This document shows positions 25,088 to 33,737 of a stretch of 64,000 nucleotides of DNA, in pieces. Numbering within the stretch: the stretch's first letter is position 1; the number at the start of each line of letters is the position of its first letter. The position numbers and the translations under genes were made by a program. The notes under the pieces are model-generated. The model was not told where the DNA came from. It did not search any database and saw nothing but the letters and a program-made list of their open reading frames with translations. This stretch comes from Kribbella sp. VKM Ac-2568 (lineage in GTDB: Bacteria > Actinomycetota > Actinomycetes > Propionibacteriales > Kribbellaceae), in contig NZ_SLVF01000012.1 of the NCBI RefSeq assembly GCF_004345365.1, positions 248,001 through 312,000 on the forward strand. The letters are read 5' to 3'.

Positions 25088-25601
25088 TCGTGAGGCCGAG
25101 TTCCGCGAGTACCTGATCGCGGACCGCACCAGACTGATGAGAACGGCGATGCTGCTCACCGCGGGGGATGTGCACACCGCCGAGGATCTGGTCCAGACCG
25201 CCTGCACCCGGGTGTACGTGCACTGGCATCGGATCCGGCACGAGGGCGCCGGACCGTATGCGCATCGCATCCTGGTGAACGCCTTCCTGGACGAGCGCCG
25301 CTGGGCCGGCCGCCACCCCGAGGTGGTGACCGCGGAGACGTTCGAGCCGAGGCTGAGCGAGGAGCCGGACCAGGTCGACACTCTGGCCGTCCGGCGTGCC
25401 CTGCTGGACCTCGCGCCGCGGCAGCGAGCCGTCCTGGTGCTGCGGTACTTCGAGGATCTCGACGTGGCGACCTGCGCGCGGATCCTGGAGTGCACCGAGG
25501 GCACCGTGAAGAGCCAGACCGCGAAAGCGCTGAAAAGACTGAAGGATCTGATGGCCGAGGAACCCGATCCCGCCACGGATCCCGCGACCGGGAGCAGTTG
25601 A
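25074..25601 (+). CDS. SigE-type ECF RNA polymerase sigma factor
   Basis: 175 residues; its ATG at 25074 overlaps miaA by 14 bp. Region 2 is visible as TAMLLTAGDVHTAEDLVQTACTRVYVHW and region 4 as LAPRQRAVLVLRYFEDLDV plus EGTVKSQTAKALKRL, each written here in part. The set is that of the SigE-family 70-type factors common in Streptomyces and Kribbella. It should direct RNA polymerase to a small regulon, controlled by the membrane protein encoded immediately downstream. Promoter preference cannot be read. Confidence 0.88.
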   Translation: MRGGDREAEFREYLIADRTRLMRTAMLLTAGDVHTAEDLVQTACTRVYVHWHRIRHEGAGPYAHRILVNAFLDERRWAGRHPEVVTAETFEPRLSEEPDQVDTLAVRRALLDLAPRQRAVLVLRYFEDLDVATCARILECTEGTVKSQTAKALKRLKDLMAEEPDPATDPATGSS

Positions 25602-25602
25602 C

Positions 25603-26316
25603 GTGGACGACGTGAAGAGGTTGCTGGAGGGGTTCGCCGACCGTGCGGTCGACGGCCTCCCGGCAGCCGACGTGGAGGCCGACGTGGCGCGCGGGCGTCG
25701 CGCGCTGCGCCGGATCAGGACCCGGCGCCGGGTCACCGGCGTGCTGTGTGCCGCCGTCGTGACCACCGCCGTGCTCGCCATCGGCAACCAGGTGAAGTGG
25801 TGGGGCGGTGGCGGGACGGAGGTCGCCACCGGCTCGGACGAGGCCGGTGCCAGTGCCAGCGCCAGTGCCAGTACCGAGGCGGCCGGGACGGCAACGCCGG
25901 CGACCGGTGCGGACCAGGCCGGCGAGTCGGCGTCGGTCTTCGCCGGAGCGATGATCGAACTGACGGCGAACAGCCACGCCTGGAGCAACATCGACTGCGC
26001 GCTCGCGCCGCAGGGCTGGACGCCGGAGGCGCCTGTGACCACCGACCGGGTCGTGCTGACGCCGCCGCTGGTACGGACCTCATCGGACAGCGCCTCGGAG
26101 TTGGTGTTGCAGGCGGCACCGGAGGCGCGCAGCCTGCAGGCGGTCCGAGTGACCGAAGCCGACGGCAAGGTCTTCCACGTCGGCACCGAGGCCGGCCGCG
26201 CGGCCGGGCAGGTGAAGCTCGGCGAGCGGTGGCTGCTGGTCCAACTGCCGGTGGGGGACAAGGACTGGAACGACGAGATCCTCCGTCGCTTCATGGGGTC
26301 CTGCAAGGTCTCCTGA
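25603..26316 (+). CDS. Putative membrane anti-sigma factor or sigma-associated protein
   Basis: 237 residues from a GTG one base past the sigma-factor stop. It has a basic cytoplasmic N-terminus of about 45 residues (VARGRRALRRIRTRRR), one membrane segment (about 44-62, VTGVLCAAVVTTAVLAIG), a Ser/Ala/Thr-rich linker with an ASASASAST stretch, and an extracytoplasmic domain ending FMGSCKVS. No zinc anti-sigma (HxxxCxxC) motif is visible. Position and topology argue for an anti-sigma partner; the external domain is of no family I recognise. Confidence 0.6.
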   Translation: MDDVKRLLEGFADRAVDGLPAADVEADVARGRRALRRIRTRRRVTGVLCAAVVTTAVLAIGNQVKWWGGGGTEVATGSDEAGASASASASTEAAGTATPATGADQAGESASVFAGAMIELTANSHAWSNIDCALAPQGWTPEAPVTTDRVVLTPPLVRTSSDSASELVLQAAPEARSLQAVRVTEADGKVFHVGTEAGRAAGQVKLGERWLLVQLPVGDKDWNDEILRRFMGSCKVS

Positions 26317-26412
26317 CCCGTCCTCCAGAACTGGACTCGCCAGAAGTGGCGCACACCGTGCGAACGCGGTAGGCAGGGCCTGTCCCTGTACGCCGATCTC
26401 TGCGAGGACCCA

Positions 26413-28269
26413 GTGAGACCGAAAAGCTTCGCCGCGACCCTGACGGCCGGCGCGCTCGTCCTGACCGGCCTGACCGCGAGCACGGCCACGGCAACGGGCA
26501 CCGCCCCGACGAAGGACGTCGGCCAGCACGCGCCGCGGCCACCTGTGAAGAACGCGACCGCGATCGGCTTCGGTGGCGCTGTCGCCTCGGTCGACGCCGA
26601 CGCCACGAACATCGGCCTGTCCGTACTGCGGCGCGGCGGCAACGCGGTCGACGCGGCCGTCGCGACCGCCGCCGCGCTCGGAGTTACCGAGCCGTACTCC
26701 GCCGGCGTCGGCGGTGGCGGGTACTTCGTCTACTACGACGCGAAGAGCCGCAAGGTGTCCACGATCGACGGCCGGGAGACCGCGCCCGCGGAGATGCTGA
26801 CCGACGCGTTCATCGACCCGGCGACGGGCAAGCCGTACAACTTCTTCCCCGAGCTGGTCACCTCCGGCGTCTCCGTCGGGGTTCCCGGCACGCTGGCCAC
26901 CTGGGACTCCGCCCTGCACCAGTGGGGATCGCTGTCTCTGGGCAAGGCGTTGAAGCCTGCCGCCGAACTGGCCGATCGCGGCTTCGTCGTCGATGCGACG
27001 TTCCGCAGCCAGACGCTGGACAACAAGGCCCGGTTCTCAGCGATCGTGCCGACGGCCAAGCTGTTCCTGCCCGGCGGCGACGCCCCGCAGGTCGGCTCGG
27101 TGTTCAAGAACAAGGAACTCGCCCGGACCTACGAGTTGCTGGGCAAGAAGGGTCCGGCGGCCTTCTACGGCGGGCCGCTCGCGCAGGAGATCGCCACGGT
27201 GGTGCAGACGCCGCCGAAGGTCGCCGGGACCACCCTGCCGGTCAAGGCGGGGAAGCTGACGACGGCGGACCTCGCGAAGTACAAGGTGATCAAGCGGGAC
27301 CCGACGAAGGTCCGGTACGACGGGCTGGACGTGTACGGGATGGCGCCCTCGTCCTCGGGCGGGACGACGGTGGGGGAGGCGCTGAACATCCTGGCGCCGA
27401 AGAAGTTGTCGACGCTGTCGACCCCGCAGGCACTGCACACGTACCTCGAGGCATCGGCGCTGTCGTTCGCGGATCGGGGTGCGTATGTCGGTGACCCGGC
27501 CTTCGTGAACGTGCCGACCAAGGAACTCCTGTCGCCCGGGTTCGGGGCCGAGCGGTCCTGCCTGATCGACCCGGCGAAGGCGTCGATCAAGCCGCTGAAG
27601 GCCGGTTCGCCGGATGGTTCGTACGCGCCGTGCGCTTCGGGTGTCGCGACGCAGGAACGTCCGGACACCGAGGGCCTGTCGACCACCCATCTCGTGGCCG
27701 CCGACAAGTGGGGCAACGTGGTGTCGTACACGCTGACGATCGAGCAGACCGGTGGCAGTGGCATCACCGTCCCGGGCCGCGGATTCCTGCTGAACAACGA
27801 GCTCACGGACTTCTCGGCGGTCTACGACGAGGCCGACCCGAACCGCATCCAGCCGGGCAAGCGGCCGCGCTCGTCGATGTCGCCGACGATCGTGCTGCGC
27901 AACGGCAAGCCGTTCCTCGCGCTCGGTTCGCCGGGTGGATCGACCATCATCACGACGGTCCTCCAGACGCTCACCAACCGGCTGGACCGCGGGATGACGC
28001 TCCCCGAGGCGGTTGCCGCGCCGCGAGCCTCCCAGCGGAACACGGCCAACGTCACCGCCGAACCGCCGTTCATCGACGCCTACGGCACCGCGCTGAAGCC
28101 GTACGGCCACGTTCTCGTCCCCTCAGGTGATGCCCTCACCTCAGCGGCCGAGATCGGCGCTGTCGCAGCCCTCGAAGTACTACCCGGAGGCGGCTACCTG
28201 GCCGCAGCCGAACCGAAGCGCCGCGGCGGCGGCGCCGCCGGCACAGTCCACCAACTCTGGCCGCGCTGA
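26413..28269 (+). CDS. ggt: Secreted gamma-glutamyltransferase/glutathione hydrolase
   Basis: 618 residues from a GTG at 26413 with GAGGA upstream. A cleavable signal (KSFAATLTAGALVLTGLTAS) precedes an Ntn-hydrolase precursor: GGNAVDAAVATAAALGV, the GVGGGGYFVYYD oxyanion region, and the autoprocessing site STTH, where T424 would become the nucleophile of the small subunit. The later PGKRPRSSMSPTIV and LGSPGGSTIITTV are the conserved small-subunit substrate loops. It removes or transfers the gamma-glutamyl group of glutathione-like compounds or poly-glutamate outside the cell. It is followed by a bidirectional terminator. Confidence 0.92.
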   Translation: MRPKSFAATLTAGALVLTGLTASTATATGTAPTKDVGQHAPRPPVKNATAIGFGGAVASVDADATNIGLSVLRRGGNAVDAAVATAAALGVTEPYSAGVGGGGYFVYYDAKSRKVSTIDGRETAPAEMLTDAFIDPATGKPYNFFPELVTSGVSVGVPGTLATWDSALHQWGSLSLGKALKPAAELADRGFVVDATFRSQTLDNKARFSAIVPTAKLFLPGGDAPQVGSVFKNKELARTYELLGKKGPAAFYGGPLAQEIATVVQTPPKVAGTTLPVKAGKLTTADLAKYKVIKRDPTKVRYDGLDVYGMAPSSSGGTTVGEALNILAPKKLSTLSTPQALHTYLEASALSFADRGAYVGDPAFVNVPTKELLSPGFGAERSCLIDPAKASIKPLKAGSPDGSYAPCASGVATQERPDTEGLSTTHLVAADKWGNVVSYTLTIEQTGGSGITVPGRGFLLNNELTDFSAVYDEADPNRIQPGKRPRSSMSPTIVLRNGKPFLALGSPGGSTIITTVLQTLTNRLDRGMTLPEAVAAPRASQRNTANVTAEPPFIDAYGTALKPYGHVLVPSGDALTSAAEIGAVAALEVLPGGGYLAAAEPKRRGGGAAGTVHQLWPR

Positions 28270-28281
28270 CTCACCATCAAG

Positions 28282-28316
28282 GCAGCACCCCGTCGCCACT
28301 GGCGGCGGGGTGCTGT
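28282..28316. terminator. Bidirectional hairpin between ggt and the M20 hydrolase gene
   Basis: GCAGCACCCCGTCGCC and GGCGGCGGGGTGCTGT form a 16-bp stem (two non-Watson-Crick positions, G-T type) with an ACT loop, between two convergent stops 12 and 5 nt away. Confidence 0.8.
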
Positions 28317-28321
28317 CCTGT

Positions 28322-29464
28322 TCAGAGGGTGGTGATGATCGCGGCGATCAGGGCAGCGCGCTCGGGAAGGCTGGCCGCGACGATCTGCTCGTTGGTCGCG
28401 TGTGCGCCCTTTCCCACCGGGCCGAAGCCATCAAGACTGGGTACCCCGAGCCAGCCCGTGAGGTTCGTGTCCGCAGCGCCGGCCGCGACCGCGCCGCCGA
28501 CCTCCTGGCCGACCGAACGACCCGCAGCCGCGACCTTCGCCAACAGCTCATCGCCTTCAGCAGAGGGCTGCCAGGCAGGCCGATTCGAGATCACCGACAC
28601 CTGCACTCGTGCACCGTCCCGCACCGGCTCAAACTTGCCGATCGAGTCGAGCACAGCCCGCTCGGTGTCGGGATCGATGAAGCGGAAGCCGATCTCCGCC
28701 GAAGCGGTCCCCGGTACGACGTTCGTCCGCCCGCCGCCGGTGATGGTGCCGACATTGCACAGCACGTCGTCGAAGGACCCGACGAGCGAGCGTACGGCGA
28801 TCAACTGGTCGACCAGTTCGTCGATCGCGGACACGCCGGACTCCGGATCCAGCGCGGCGTGCGCCTCCCGCCCGGTGATCTCGATCCGGACCCGGCTGCT
28901 GCCGCGACGGGCGGTCTTCAGATCGCCGTTCGGGTGCGGAGGTTCGAGCCCGAGCGCGGCGACCACCCCTTCCGACTCCGCGGTGACCAGCTCACGGGCC
29001 GAGGGTGAACCGACCTCCTCGTCAGCGACCACCACGATCCGCACCGGCCGATGATCGGCCTCTTGCTCCGCGATCAGTCGCAGCGCGGTCTCGAGGACGA
29101 CCAGGCCGCCCTTCATGTCGAAGACCCCCGGCCCGTGGACGATGCCGTCCTCCTCGCGCCAGGGCATCGAGCCGTCGAGCTGACCCACCGGCCACACCGT
29201 GTCGTGGTGGGCCAGGAAGAGGAGCGGCGGCTTCTCCGCCAAAGGACCCCGGCCGGGCAGGTTCGCGACGACGTGGTCACCTGTTGCCGCGGGCACCCGT
29301 CGGGCGGTGCCACCGAGGTCGGCGTACCGGGCGACGAGGCGGTCGGCGAACGCGTTCAGCGCGTCCGCATCACCCGTCGGAGTCTCGTGCGCGACGTACT
29401 CCTGCAACCGCTCGAGCATCCGCGCGGCCTGTCCGGCTGCCGCCTGCTGCCATCCGTTCTCCAT
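28322..29464 (-). CDS. M20-family metallohydrolase (glutamate carboxypeptidase/desuccinylase-like)
   Basis: 380 residues from the ATG at 29464. The dizinc site is complete: LAHHDTVWP (H87 with D89), FDMKGG (D116), the catalytic/ligand pair in VADEEVGS (E149, E150), GLEPP and the C-terminal GKGAHATNEQ His. A dimerisation lid domain (about 190-295) includes ITGREAHAALDPESG. M20 enzymes of this shape cleave N-acyl or gamma-linked amino acids. Being divergent from a GNAT/racemase operon suggests it releases L-amino acid from the N-acyl-L-amino acid, as N-succinyl-L-amino-acid hydrolase does in Geobacillus. That role is inference. Confidence 0.85.
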   Translation of the reverse strand: MENGWQQAAAGQAARMLERLQEYVAHETPTGDADALNAFADRLVARYADLGGTARRVPAATGDHVVANLPGRGPLAEKPPLLFLAHHDTVWPVGQLDGSMPWREEDGIVHGPGVFDMKGGLVVLETALRLIAEQEADHRPVRIVVVADEEVGSPSARELVTAESEGVVAALGLEPPHPNGDLKTARRGSSRVRIEITGREAHAALDPESGVSAIDELVDQLIAVRSLVGSFDDVLCNVGTITGGGRTNVVPGTASAEIGFRFIDPDTERAVLDSIGKFEPVRDGARVQVSVISNRPAWQPSAEGDELLAKVAAAGRSVGQEVGGAVAAGAADTNLTGWLGVPSLDGFGPVGKGAHATNEQIVAASLPERAALIAAIITTL

Positions 29465-29481
29465 GATAGTGAACGTATCAT
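29463..29481. promoter_or_regulatory. Palindrome ATGATA-N7-TATCAT overlapping the M20 start codon
   Basis: Perfect 6-bp arms flank GTGAACG; the left arm includes the complement of the M20 ATG. A related ACGTATC sequence recurs near 29581, just before the GNAT start, so the two might form a pair of operator sites for the divergent promoters. Confidence 0.4.
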
Positions 29482-29513
29482 CAACGACTCCCCGGTGTTG
29501 TCTCCTGTATTTC

Positions 29514-29528
29514 GCCTGTCGGACAGGC
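29514..29528. promoter_or_regulatory. Perfect 15-bp palindrome GCCTGTCGGACAGGC
   Basis: Seven-base arms flank a central G in the middle of the 141-bp divergent region between the M20 and GNAT genes. It is a good candidate operator for the regulator of the D-amino-acid cluster. Confidence 0.55.
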
Positions 29529-29605
29529 ATTGACCTGAGATTTCTCAACGGGTTAACTCAGCAGCGAAACAAGATCCGTTACGTATCTTTGGTTGCAGGA
29601 GATCG

Positions 29606-30385
29606 ATGACAGCGCACCGCACGGCCGGCGGGTTCCGTACCGTCACTCTCACCACCCCGGCGCAGTTCGCGGAGGCGGCCGCGCTCTACCGCGCTGTCTT
29701 CGGCTATCAGCACCCCGATTACGCGCTCAACCCGCGTCTGCTCGGTGCGCTGGTGGCAAACGGCGGCTCCGTAGTGGGAGTGCTGGACACCGCGGACAGG
29801 CTGGTCGCCCTCGCCTACGGGTTCTGCGGCACGGACGGCCTGAACCTCTACCACTACTCGCAGACGGCAGTGGTCGCCGCCGACCAGCAGGGCCTCGGCC
29901 TCGGCAGACTCCTCAAGCGGGCACAGCGCGAGATCGCCCTGGCGAACGGGATGACGTCGATGCGCTGGACCTACGACCCGTTCCAGACCCGCAACGCGCA
30001 CTTCAACCTGGACGTCCTCGGCGCCCGCGGCCGTTGGTTCAAGCCCGACCTGTACGGCGAACCCGGCACCGACCGCGTCGTCGTCGAGTGGGACCTGCGC
30101 GGCGGAGACCACCCGAATCCGTCACGGATCTCTCCGGTGGAACCGACCGAAGCGGACTGGGGCATCCCGGCAGGCGACGGTGACGAACTGTGGCTGGCAC
30201 TCCCGGCCGACTTCGCAGCCCTCAGCGCAACCCGCCCGGACGTCGCCGACCAGGTCCGCCGCGACGTGCGCTCCGCGTTCGCCGACCTGCTCGGCAAGGG
30301 CCTGGTCGCGATCTCCTGCCAGCGGGTCGACGCCGATACCGCGGTCTACTTCTTCGGGCCGGCCCAGGAGGCGACCGATGTCTGA
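29606..30385 (+). CDS. GNAT N-acyltransferase, COG3375-like (candidate D-amino-acid N-succinyltransferase)
   Basis: 259 residues, ATG at 29606 with AGGAG upstream. The acyl-CoA pyrophosphate loop is QGLGLGRLLKRAQRE, followed by MRWTYDPFQTRNAHFNLDVL, a signature I associate with COG3375 GNATs that are genomically linked to N-succinylamino-acid racemases. Such a GNAT in Geobacillus succinylates D-amino acids from succinyl-CoA (established there). The racemase gene is two genes downstream here, which supports the same job. A C-terminal extension of about 80 residues is also seen in this group. Its stop overlaps the next gene by 8 bp. The acyl donor cannot be read from sequence. Confidence 0.78.
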   Translation: MTAHRTAGGFRTVTLTTPAQFAEAAALYRAVFGYQHPDYALNPRLLGALVANGGSVVGVLDTADRLVALAYGFCGTDGLNLYHYSQTAVVAADQQGLGLGRLLKRAQREIALANGMTSMRWTYDPFQTRNAHFNLDVLGARGRWFKPDLYGEPGTDRVVVEWDLRGGDHPNPSRISPVEPTEADWGIPAGDGDELWLALPADFAALSATRPDVADQVRRDVRSAFADLLGKGLVAISCQRVDADTAVYFFGPAQEATDV

Positions 30386-31037
30386 AGCCGAGGAGCGACG
30401 GGCTCTCAACCGTGAACTCGCCAGCCCGCACGAGCGGTACGACGCCCGCCTGCAGCGCAGGTCCTCCACCCTGCTGCAGCAGCGGGTGGTCGAGCAGGAG
30501 CGGGCCTCGATCGCCGAGGCGCTCGACCTGATCCTCGCCGACGACTCGATCGCCCGGGCCGCGGCCCGGATCGTCGCCGCTCGGCGCAGGTTCATCGTCG
30601 GCTCGAGCAAGTCCTTCTCGTACGCGTCCCTGCTCGCCTTCGACCTCAGCGCCGGGCTCTCGCACGTGACGCTGATCGACGGCACCGTGGTCCGCAGCGT
30701 CGACGTGCTCTCCGACGTCCGCTCGAGCGACCTGATGGTGGCGTTCTCGTTGCGCCGCTACCGGCGGGACACCGTCGAGGTCGCGCGCCGGTTCGTCGAG
30801 GCCGGTGGCGAACTCGTCGCGATCACCGATTACGACGACGCCCCGCTGGCCGACATCGCGGACCAGTGCATCTACGTGGCGACCGGCAGCGCGTCGTACG
30901 TGGACTCGCCGACCGTCGTCGCCGCCGTTCTGCACGTGCTGGCGACCCTGACCACCGCGAGCGCCAAGGGTGCCCGCCGTCGGCTCGGGGAACGGGACCG
31001 GCTGAACACCGAACTGGGGCTGTATGTCGTCGACTGA
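30378..31037 (+). CDS. SIS-domain protein, RpiR-like without the DNA-binding domain
   Basis: 219 residues; the ATG at 30378 has AGGAGG upstream and overlaps the GNAT stop. An N-terminal helical linker (about 1-70) leads to a sugar-isomerase (SIS) domain: RRRFIVGSSKSFSYASLLAFD, LSDVRSSDLMVAFSLRRYRRDT and LVAITDYDDAPLADIAD, quoted in parts. The layout is that of the C-terminal two-thirds of RpiR/MurR regulators, but the roughly 75-residue N-terminal HTH is absent, and the preceding DNA encodes the GNAT. It may be a ligand-binding partner or enzyme rather than a regulator. It lies inside the racemase operon. Confidence 0.7.
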   Translation: MSEAEERRALNRELASPHERYDARLQRRSSTLLQQRVVEQERASIAEALDLILADDSIARAAARIVAARRRFIVGSSKSFSYASLLAFDLSAGLSHVTLIDGTVVRSVDVLSDVRSSDLMVAFSLRRYRRDTVEVARRFVEAGGELVAITDYDDAPLADIADQCIYVATGSASYVDSPTVVAAVLHVLATLTTASAKGARRRLGERDRLNTELGLYVVD

Positions 31038-31053
31038 ACCGAAGGGAACTCCT

Positions 31054-32175
31054 GTGCGCGTCACCGCCGCCCGGCTGCATCGGGTCCGGCTGCCGCTGGT
31101 CCACGCCTTCGCGACCAGCTCGCACCGCAAGGCCGAGCTGGACCACATCCTGGTGGAGCTGGAGGACGCCTCCGGCGCGATCGGCTGGGGCGAGATCGCC
31201 TCGCCGTCCGACCCGTACTACGCGCCGGAGACGGTGGAGTCGAGCTGGCACATCGCCGAGCGCTATCTGCTCCCGGCCGTGCTCGGGCGGGAGTGGGACG
31301 AGCCCGAGCAGGTGCCGCGGTTCTGGGCGAAGGTGCGGGGCAACCAGTTCGCCAAGGCCGGGGTGGACGTCGCCGCCTGGGTGCTCTGGTCCACCCTGCG
31401 CGGAGTCCCGCTGGCCAAGGCGCTCGGCGGCACCCGCTCCGAGGTCACCGCGGGCGTCTCCCTCGGGATCGAGCCGACCATCGACGACCTGCTCACCGAA
31501 GTACGGCGTCAGGTGGACGCCGGCTACCCGCGGGTGAAGCTGAAGATCGCGCCCGGCTGGGACGTCGAGCCGGTGCGCGCGGTCCGCGCGGAGTACCCGG
31601 ACCTCGATCTGCATGTCGATGCCAACGGCATCTATTCGGAGTCCGCCGAGCACCTGGCCGCCCTGCTGGCGCTCGACGAGTTCGGGCTGACGATGATCGA
31701 GCAGCCGTTCGCCCCGCGCAACCTGCTCGCGCACACCAGGCTGCAGCGCGCGGTGGAGACGCCGGTCTGCCTGGACGAGAGCGTGGAGACGCTGGACGAC
31801 CTGGAGACGGCGTTGTCGCTCGAGGCGCTGCGGGTGCTCAACATCAAGGTGTCGCGGATGGGCGGGTTGACCGCCGCCCGGGCCGCGCACGATCTGGCCC
31901 GGCAGTCGGGGATCGCGGTCTGGTGCGGTGGCATGCACGAGTTCGGCATCGGCCGCGCGGCGAATGTCGCACTGTCCAGCCTGCCCGGCTTCACCCTCCC
32001 GTCCGACGTCTCGGCCTCGGAGAAGTACTACGCGCGCGACGTGGTGACCCCACCGGTCGTCGCGCGCCGAGGCGTCGTACAGGTGCCGGAGTCAGCCGGT
32101 CTCGGCCACGGTGTCGACACCGACCTGATCGCCGCCAACACGGTTGCCTCCATCACCGCCACCACCACAATCTGA
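31054..32175 (+). CDS. N-succinylamino-acid racemase / o-succinylbenzoate synthase-type enolase-superfamily enzyme
   Basis: 373 residues from a GTG at 31054 behind GAAGGGA; an upstream ATG at 31024 overlaps the SIS gene and has no such site. The muconate-lactonising/NSAR-OSBS architecture is complete. The lysine pair is K162/K164 in VKLKIAPG, metal ligands are D189 (HVDANG), E216 (MIEQPF) and D241 (CLDESVE), and the opposite-face base is K265 (NIKVSRMGG). This spacing is nearly identical to the Amycolatopsis N-acylamino-acid racemase. GGMHEFGIGRAANVALSSLP matches that subgroup too. No other men gene is nearby, so racemase function is favoured over menaquinone synthesis. Confidence 0.85.
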   Translation: MRVTAARLHRVRLPLVHAFATSSHRKAELDHILVELEDASGAIGWGEIASPSDPYYAPETVESSWHIAERYLLPAVLGREWDEPEQVPRFWAKVRGNQFAKAGVDVAAWVLWSTLRGVPLAKALGGTRSEVTAGVSLGIEPTIDDLLTEVRRQVDAGYPRVKLKIAPGWDVEPVRAVRAEYPDLDLHVDANGIYSESAEHLAALLALDEFGLTMIEQPFAPRNLLAHTRLQRAVETPVCLDESVETLDDLETALSLEALRVLNIKVSRMGGLTAARAAHDLARQSGIAVWCGGMHEFGIGRAANVALSSLPGFTLPSDVSASEKYYARDVVTPPVVARRGVVQVPESAGLGHGVDTDLIAANTVASITATTTI

Positions 32176-32222
32176 CGCGCTCTGCCGCGCATTGACCGCC
32201 CCCCACGACAGAACAGGACCCC

Positions 32223-33737
32223 ATGAGCCAGCACGAGAACAGCACGGCACCACCGACGACCACTCCGGACGAGTCCGTTCCGGAGAAGACCGTTCCGGGC
32301 AAGGGCGCTCAGGCGAAGAGGGCGCCGGAGCAGGGTGCGAACGCCTATGACGTTGCGCTGCCGCCCGGTCGCCGCCGGGTGGTCAACCTGCTCGCGGCCG
32401 TCGGCCTGGTGGCCTCGATCGTGGCCGGCCTGGCGACCGACGGCCCGACGCTGTGGGGCCTGTTGCCGATCGTGATGTACGCCGTGTTGTGCCTGCTCGG
32501 CATGGACATCGTCGTCGGCACGGTGCTCGCGGTGCTGTCCGGCGTCCTCATCGTCGGCCTGAGCCCGCTCGAGACCGGCACGTTGCTGGGGGAGTCGCTG
32601 GCCGATTCGGTCACCGCGATCGGCCTGATCATCGTGCTGGGCGCCGGCGTCGGCGAGGTGCTCCGGGTCACCGGTGTCGCTTCGACGATCGTGCACGGCG
32701 TGATGCGGATGGTCGGGGACCGCAGCCGTACGGCGGTCGTCCTCGGCGTGATGATCGCCTGTCTGGTGCTGGTCGCGAGTCTCGGCACGCTGGCGGGCGC
32801 GCTGGCAATCGCCGCGCCGATCGTGCTGCCTATCACCGCGCGTCTCGGCTACACCCGCTCGGCCACCGCCTCGATGCTGTTCATCGGCGGCTGTGCCGGG
32901 CTGACCGTGGCACCGTTCGCCGGTTCGAACGTGGCGATCATGACCGCGGCGGACGTCAGCTACCTCACCTACCTCGGGTACGGCGCCGGTCCGCTGGCGG
33001 TGCTCTCCCTGCTGCTCGGGCCGTTCGTAGTCGCCTACATCCAGCGCCGCACGGTCCGGACCGGCGACGAGTACGACCTGAGCGAACTCGTCACCGACGA
33101 CAGCGCCCACACCGCCCGGGCGCCACGGGCGGCGACGATCGCGTTCATCGTCGCGCTGGTCGTCAGCGTCGTCTACGCGACCATCACCGAGGCCGGCACC
33201 AACTTCCCGCTGCTGGCGCTGCCACTGCTCGGTGTCGTCACCGGCATCGCCGGGCGGTTGCCCGCGCGCGACATCGCCGAGCACATGTACCGCGGTGGCG
33301 CCAAGCTGATCAGCATCCTGCTGCTGTTCTGGTTGCTCGCGGCCCTCTTCGCGCTGATCGACGAACTGGCGCCGTTCAAGGTCATCCTGGACGCGATCGG
33401 CCCGGAGCTGGCGACCGTGTCGGGCTTCGGTGTCGCGATCGCGATCGCAGTACTGGGCTGGGTCGGGGTGCCGGGAGCGACAGCGGCGCAGGTCGTCCTG
33501 CTCGACAAGGTCTTCGGGACGCTGGCGGCCAGTGCCGGGGTGGGACCTGCCGCCTGGGTCGTGGTGCTGCTGTTCGCCTCGAAGGCCGACACCTACGGGC
33601 CGTTCCCGAACGCGAACATGGTCGGCGCGATGGGGCTGGCTCGGTCGTCCAACCTGAAGAACATGATGATCACCGGCTGGCTGATGCTGGTCCCGGCCTG
33701 CGTGATGTACGCCGGCATCCTGCTGGTGACGACATGA
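32223..33737 (+). CDS. NhaC/GntP-like (ion-transporter superfamily) permease
   Basis: 504 residues, ATG at 32223. A hydrophilic, Lys/Glu-rich N-terminal 50 residues precede about 11-12 membrane helices. LASLGTLAGALAIAAPIVLP and the mirrored segments VAPFAGSNVAIMTAADVSYL and FASKADTYGPFPNANMVGAM look like re-entrant substrate or ion-binding loops of the IT superfamily. Position between the racemase and the deacylase, with a 4-bp overlap to the latter, argues for uptake of an amino acid, acyl-amino acid or peptide, perhaps driven by Na+ or H+. The substrate is inferred only from neighbours. Confidence 0.72.
   Translation: MSQHENSTAPPTTTPDESVPEKTVPGKGAQAKRAPEQGANAYDVALPPGRRRVVNLLAAVGLVASIVAGLATDGPTLWGLLPIVMYAVLCLLGMDIVVGTVLAVLSGVLIVGLSPLETGTLLGESLADSVTAIGLIIVLGAGVGEVLRVTGVASTIVHGVMRMVGDRSRTAVVLGVMIACLVLVASLGTLAGALAIAAPIVLPITARLGYTRSATASMLFIGGCAGLTVAPFAGSNVAIMTAADVSYLTYLGYGAGPLAVLSLLLGPFVVAYIQRRTVRTGDEYDLSELVTDDSAHTARAPRAATIAFIVALVVSVVYATITEAGTNFPLLALPLLGVVTGIAGRLPARDIAEHMYRGGAKLISILLLFWLLAALFALIDELAPFKVILDAIGPELATVSGFGVAIAIAVLGWVGVPGATAAQVVLLDKVFGTLAASAGVGPAAWVVVLLFASKADTYGPFPNANMVGAMGLARSSNLKNMMITGWLMLVPACVMYAGILLVTT

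Noticed and set aside
31054..32175. Menaquinone-pathway o-succinylbenzoate synthase MenC
   Set aside because: Family cannot be separated by motif alone, but no men genes are near and the GNAT, M20 and D-aminoacylase neighbours favour N-acylamino-acid racemase.
32453..33733. Upstream extension of the D-aminoacylase frame through the transporter gene
   Set aside because: The extension is Arg/His-rich shadow sequence; the ATG at 33734 starts the conserved enzyme and overlaps the transporter stop in the usual ATGA manner.
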